Assembly: GCA_030609215.1 (NCBI GenBank) | Contig: JAUWCR010000092.1 | Location: forward strand, 1 to 5,985 | DNA: 5,985 bases | Origin: Actinomycetes bacterium | Lineage (GTDB): Bacteria > Actinomycetota > Humimicrobiia > Humimicrobiales > Humimicrobiaceae | Direction: 5' to 3' | In this document: in pieces, positions 5,696 to 5,985 of the stretch | Position numbering within the stretch: the first letter of the stretch is position 1 | Layout of the letters: each line of letters begins with the position of its first letter | The notes under the pieces: model-generated | Seen by the model: the letters and a program-made list of their open reading frames with translations, nothing else | Told to the model about the DNA's origin: nothing | Databases searched by the model: none | Made by a program: the position numbers and the translations under genes

Positions 5696-5881
5696 TTGGC
5701 AAAAAAATCACTAATAGAAAAGCAAAAAAAAGAGCCTAAATACAAGACAAGAAAATATAATAGGTGCAATAAATGTGGTAGAAGGAGAAGCTATTATGGA
5801 AAATTTGGTTTATGTAGAATTTGTCTGAGACAAATGGCTCATGAAGGAAAAATTCCTGGACTAAAAAAGTCCAGTTGGTAA
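5696..5881 (+). CDS. rpsN: 30S ribosomal protein S14, short zinc-binding type (type Z)
   Basis: S14 is a 30S head protein near S3, S10 and S19. The product has 61 residues, the exact length of the zinc-binding form (S14Z), compared with about 89-101 for the cysteine-free form. It starts from TTG with [19 protein letters not shown], typical of the family. The zinc ligands C24, C27, C40 and C43 are all present, in RCNKCGR and LCRICLR, and the end LAHEG-like [15 protein letters not shown] (47-61) is canonical. A run of eight A lies at 5724-5731. S14Z is the ancestral form and occurs alone or together with a cysteine-free paralogue elsewhere in many genomes; whether a paralogue exists here cannot be seen. 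The small gap to rpsH is 13 nt. Confidence 0.97.
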   Translation: MAKKSLIEKQKKEPKYKTRKYNRCNKCGRRRSYYGKFGLCRICLRQMAHEGKIPGLKKSSW

Positions 5882-5894
5882 AAAAGGAGGATAG

Positions 5895-5985
5895 ATGTTT
5901 GTTACGGATCCCATTGCTGATATGTTGACTAGGATAAGAAATGCTATTAATGTAAAGATGAATAGTGTTAAAATTCCTTCTTCAA
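5895..5985 (+). CDS. rpsH: 30S ribosomal protein S8, N-terminal part (partial, 3' end outside window)
   Basis: S8 binds the central domain of 16S rRNA and is the known translational repressor of the spc operon in E. coli. Thirty residues are visible before the window ends. They read [17 protein letters not shown], then [12 protein letters not shown], matching the S8 N-terminus, in which [14 protein letters not shown] is nearly invariant. AGGAGG at 5885-5890 is four bases before the ATG. In E. coli the S8 target site is at the rplX-rplE junction; the 26-nt junction here (5091-5116) shows no obvious similar structure by eye, so this control is neither supported nor excluded. Confidence 0.96.
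   Translation, partial: MFVTDPIADMLTRIRNAINVKMNSVKIPSS

Noticed and set aside
5191..5769. Two - strand frames (5191-5508 and 5554-5769) opposite rplE and rpsN
   Set aside because: Both lie inside conserved ribosomal genes and show no family pattern, so they are antisense shadows.

Overview
This window is a stretch of bacterial chromosome filled by the ribosomal-protein supercluster that corresponds to the S10 and spc operons of Escherichia coli. All genes lie on the + strand in the canonical order: rplC (3' end only), rplD, rplW, rplB, rpsS, rplV, rpsC, rplP, rpmC, rpsQ, rplN, rplX, rplE, rpsN and rpsH (5' end only). Thirteen genes are complete and two are cut by the window edges. I see no tRNA, rRNA, mobile element, CRISPR array, riboswitch or convincing terminator. 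I also see no sign of a new biological system; the interest lies in small departures within a very conserved locus.

Organism: the DNA is clearly AT-rich; two hand-counted 60-base rows gave 33% and 37% G+C. Arginine is mostly AGA/AGG, ATA is common for isoleucine, and five of the 14 visible starts are TTG or GTG. S14 is the short zinc-binding type and L24 carries a C-terminal four-cysteine ribbon. Stops are TAA (7), TAG (5) and TGA (2), so the genetic code is standard. This fits a low-GC bacterium, such as a Firmicutes/Clostridia relative or a deep-branching anaerobic or thermophilic phylum. I cannot name the taxon from sequence alone.

Layout: positions 1-1938 hold the large-subunit block L3-L4-L23-L2, with L4 and L23 overlapping by 14 nt. 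A 109-nt gap (1939-2047) follows, the only sizeable non-coding stretch; it holds a possible 16-codon ORF and only weak promoter-like sequence. Positions 2048-4365 carry S19-L22-S3-L16-L29-S17. The E. coli S10/spc operon boundary would fall between rpsQ and rplN, but only 13 nt separate them here. Positions 4379-5985 carry L14-L24-L5-S14-S8.

Function: the products are structural parts of the 30S and 50S subunits. L4 and L22 line the exit tunnel, L23, L29 and L24 surround its exit, and L2 and L16 sit near the peptidyl-transferase region. L5 is in the central protuberance, S19 and S14 in the 30S head, S3 at the mRNA entry, and S17 and S8 are early 30S binders. Tight spacing suggests one long polycistronic transcript starting upstream of the window. 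Several starts were moved from the longest open frame using Shine-Dalgarno position and family N-termini: rplD to 175, rplB to 1111, rpsC to 2727 and rpmC to 3867.
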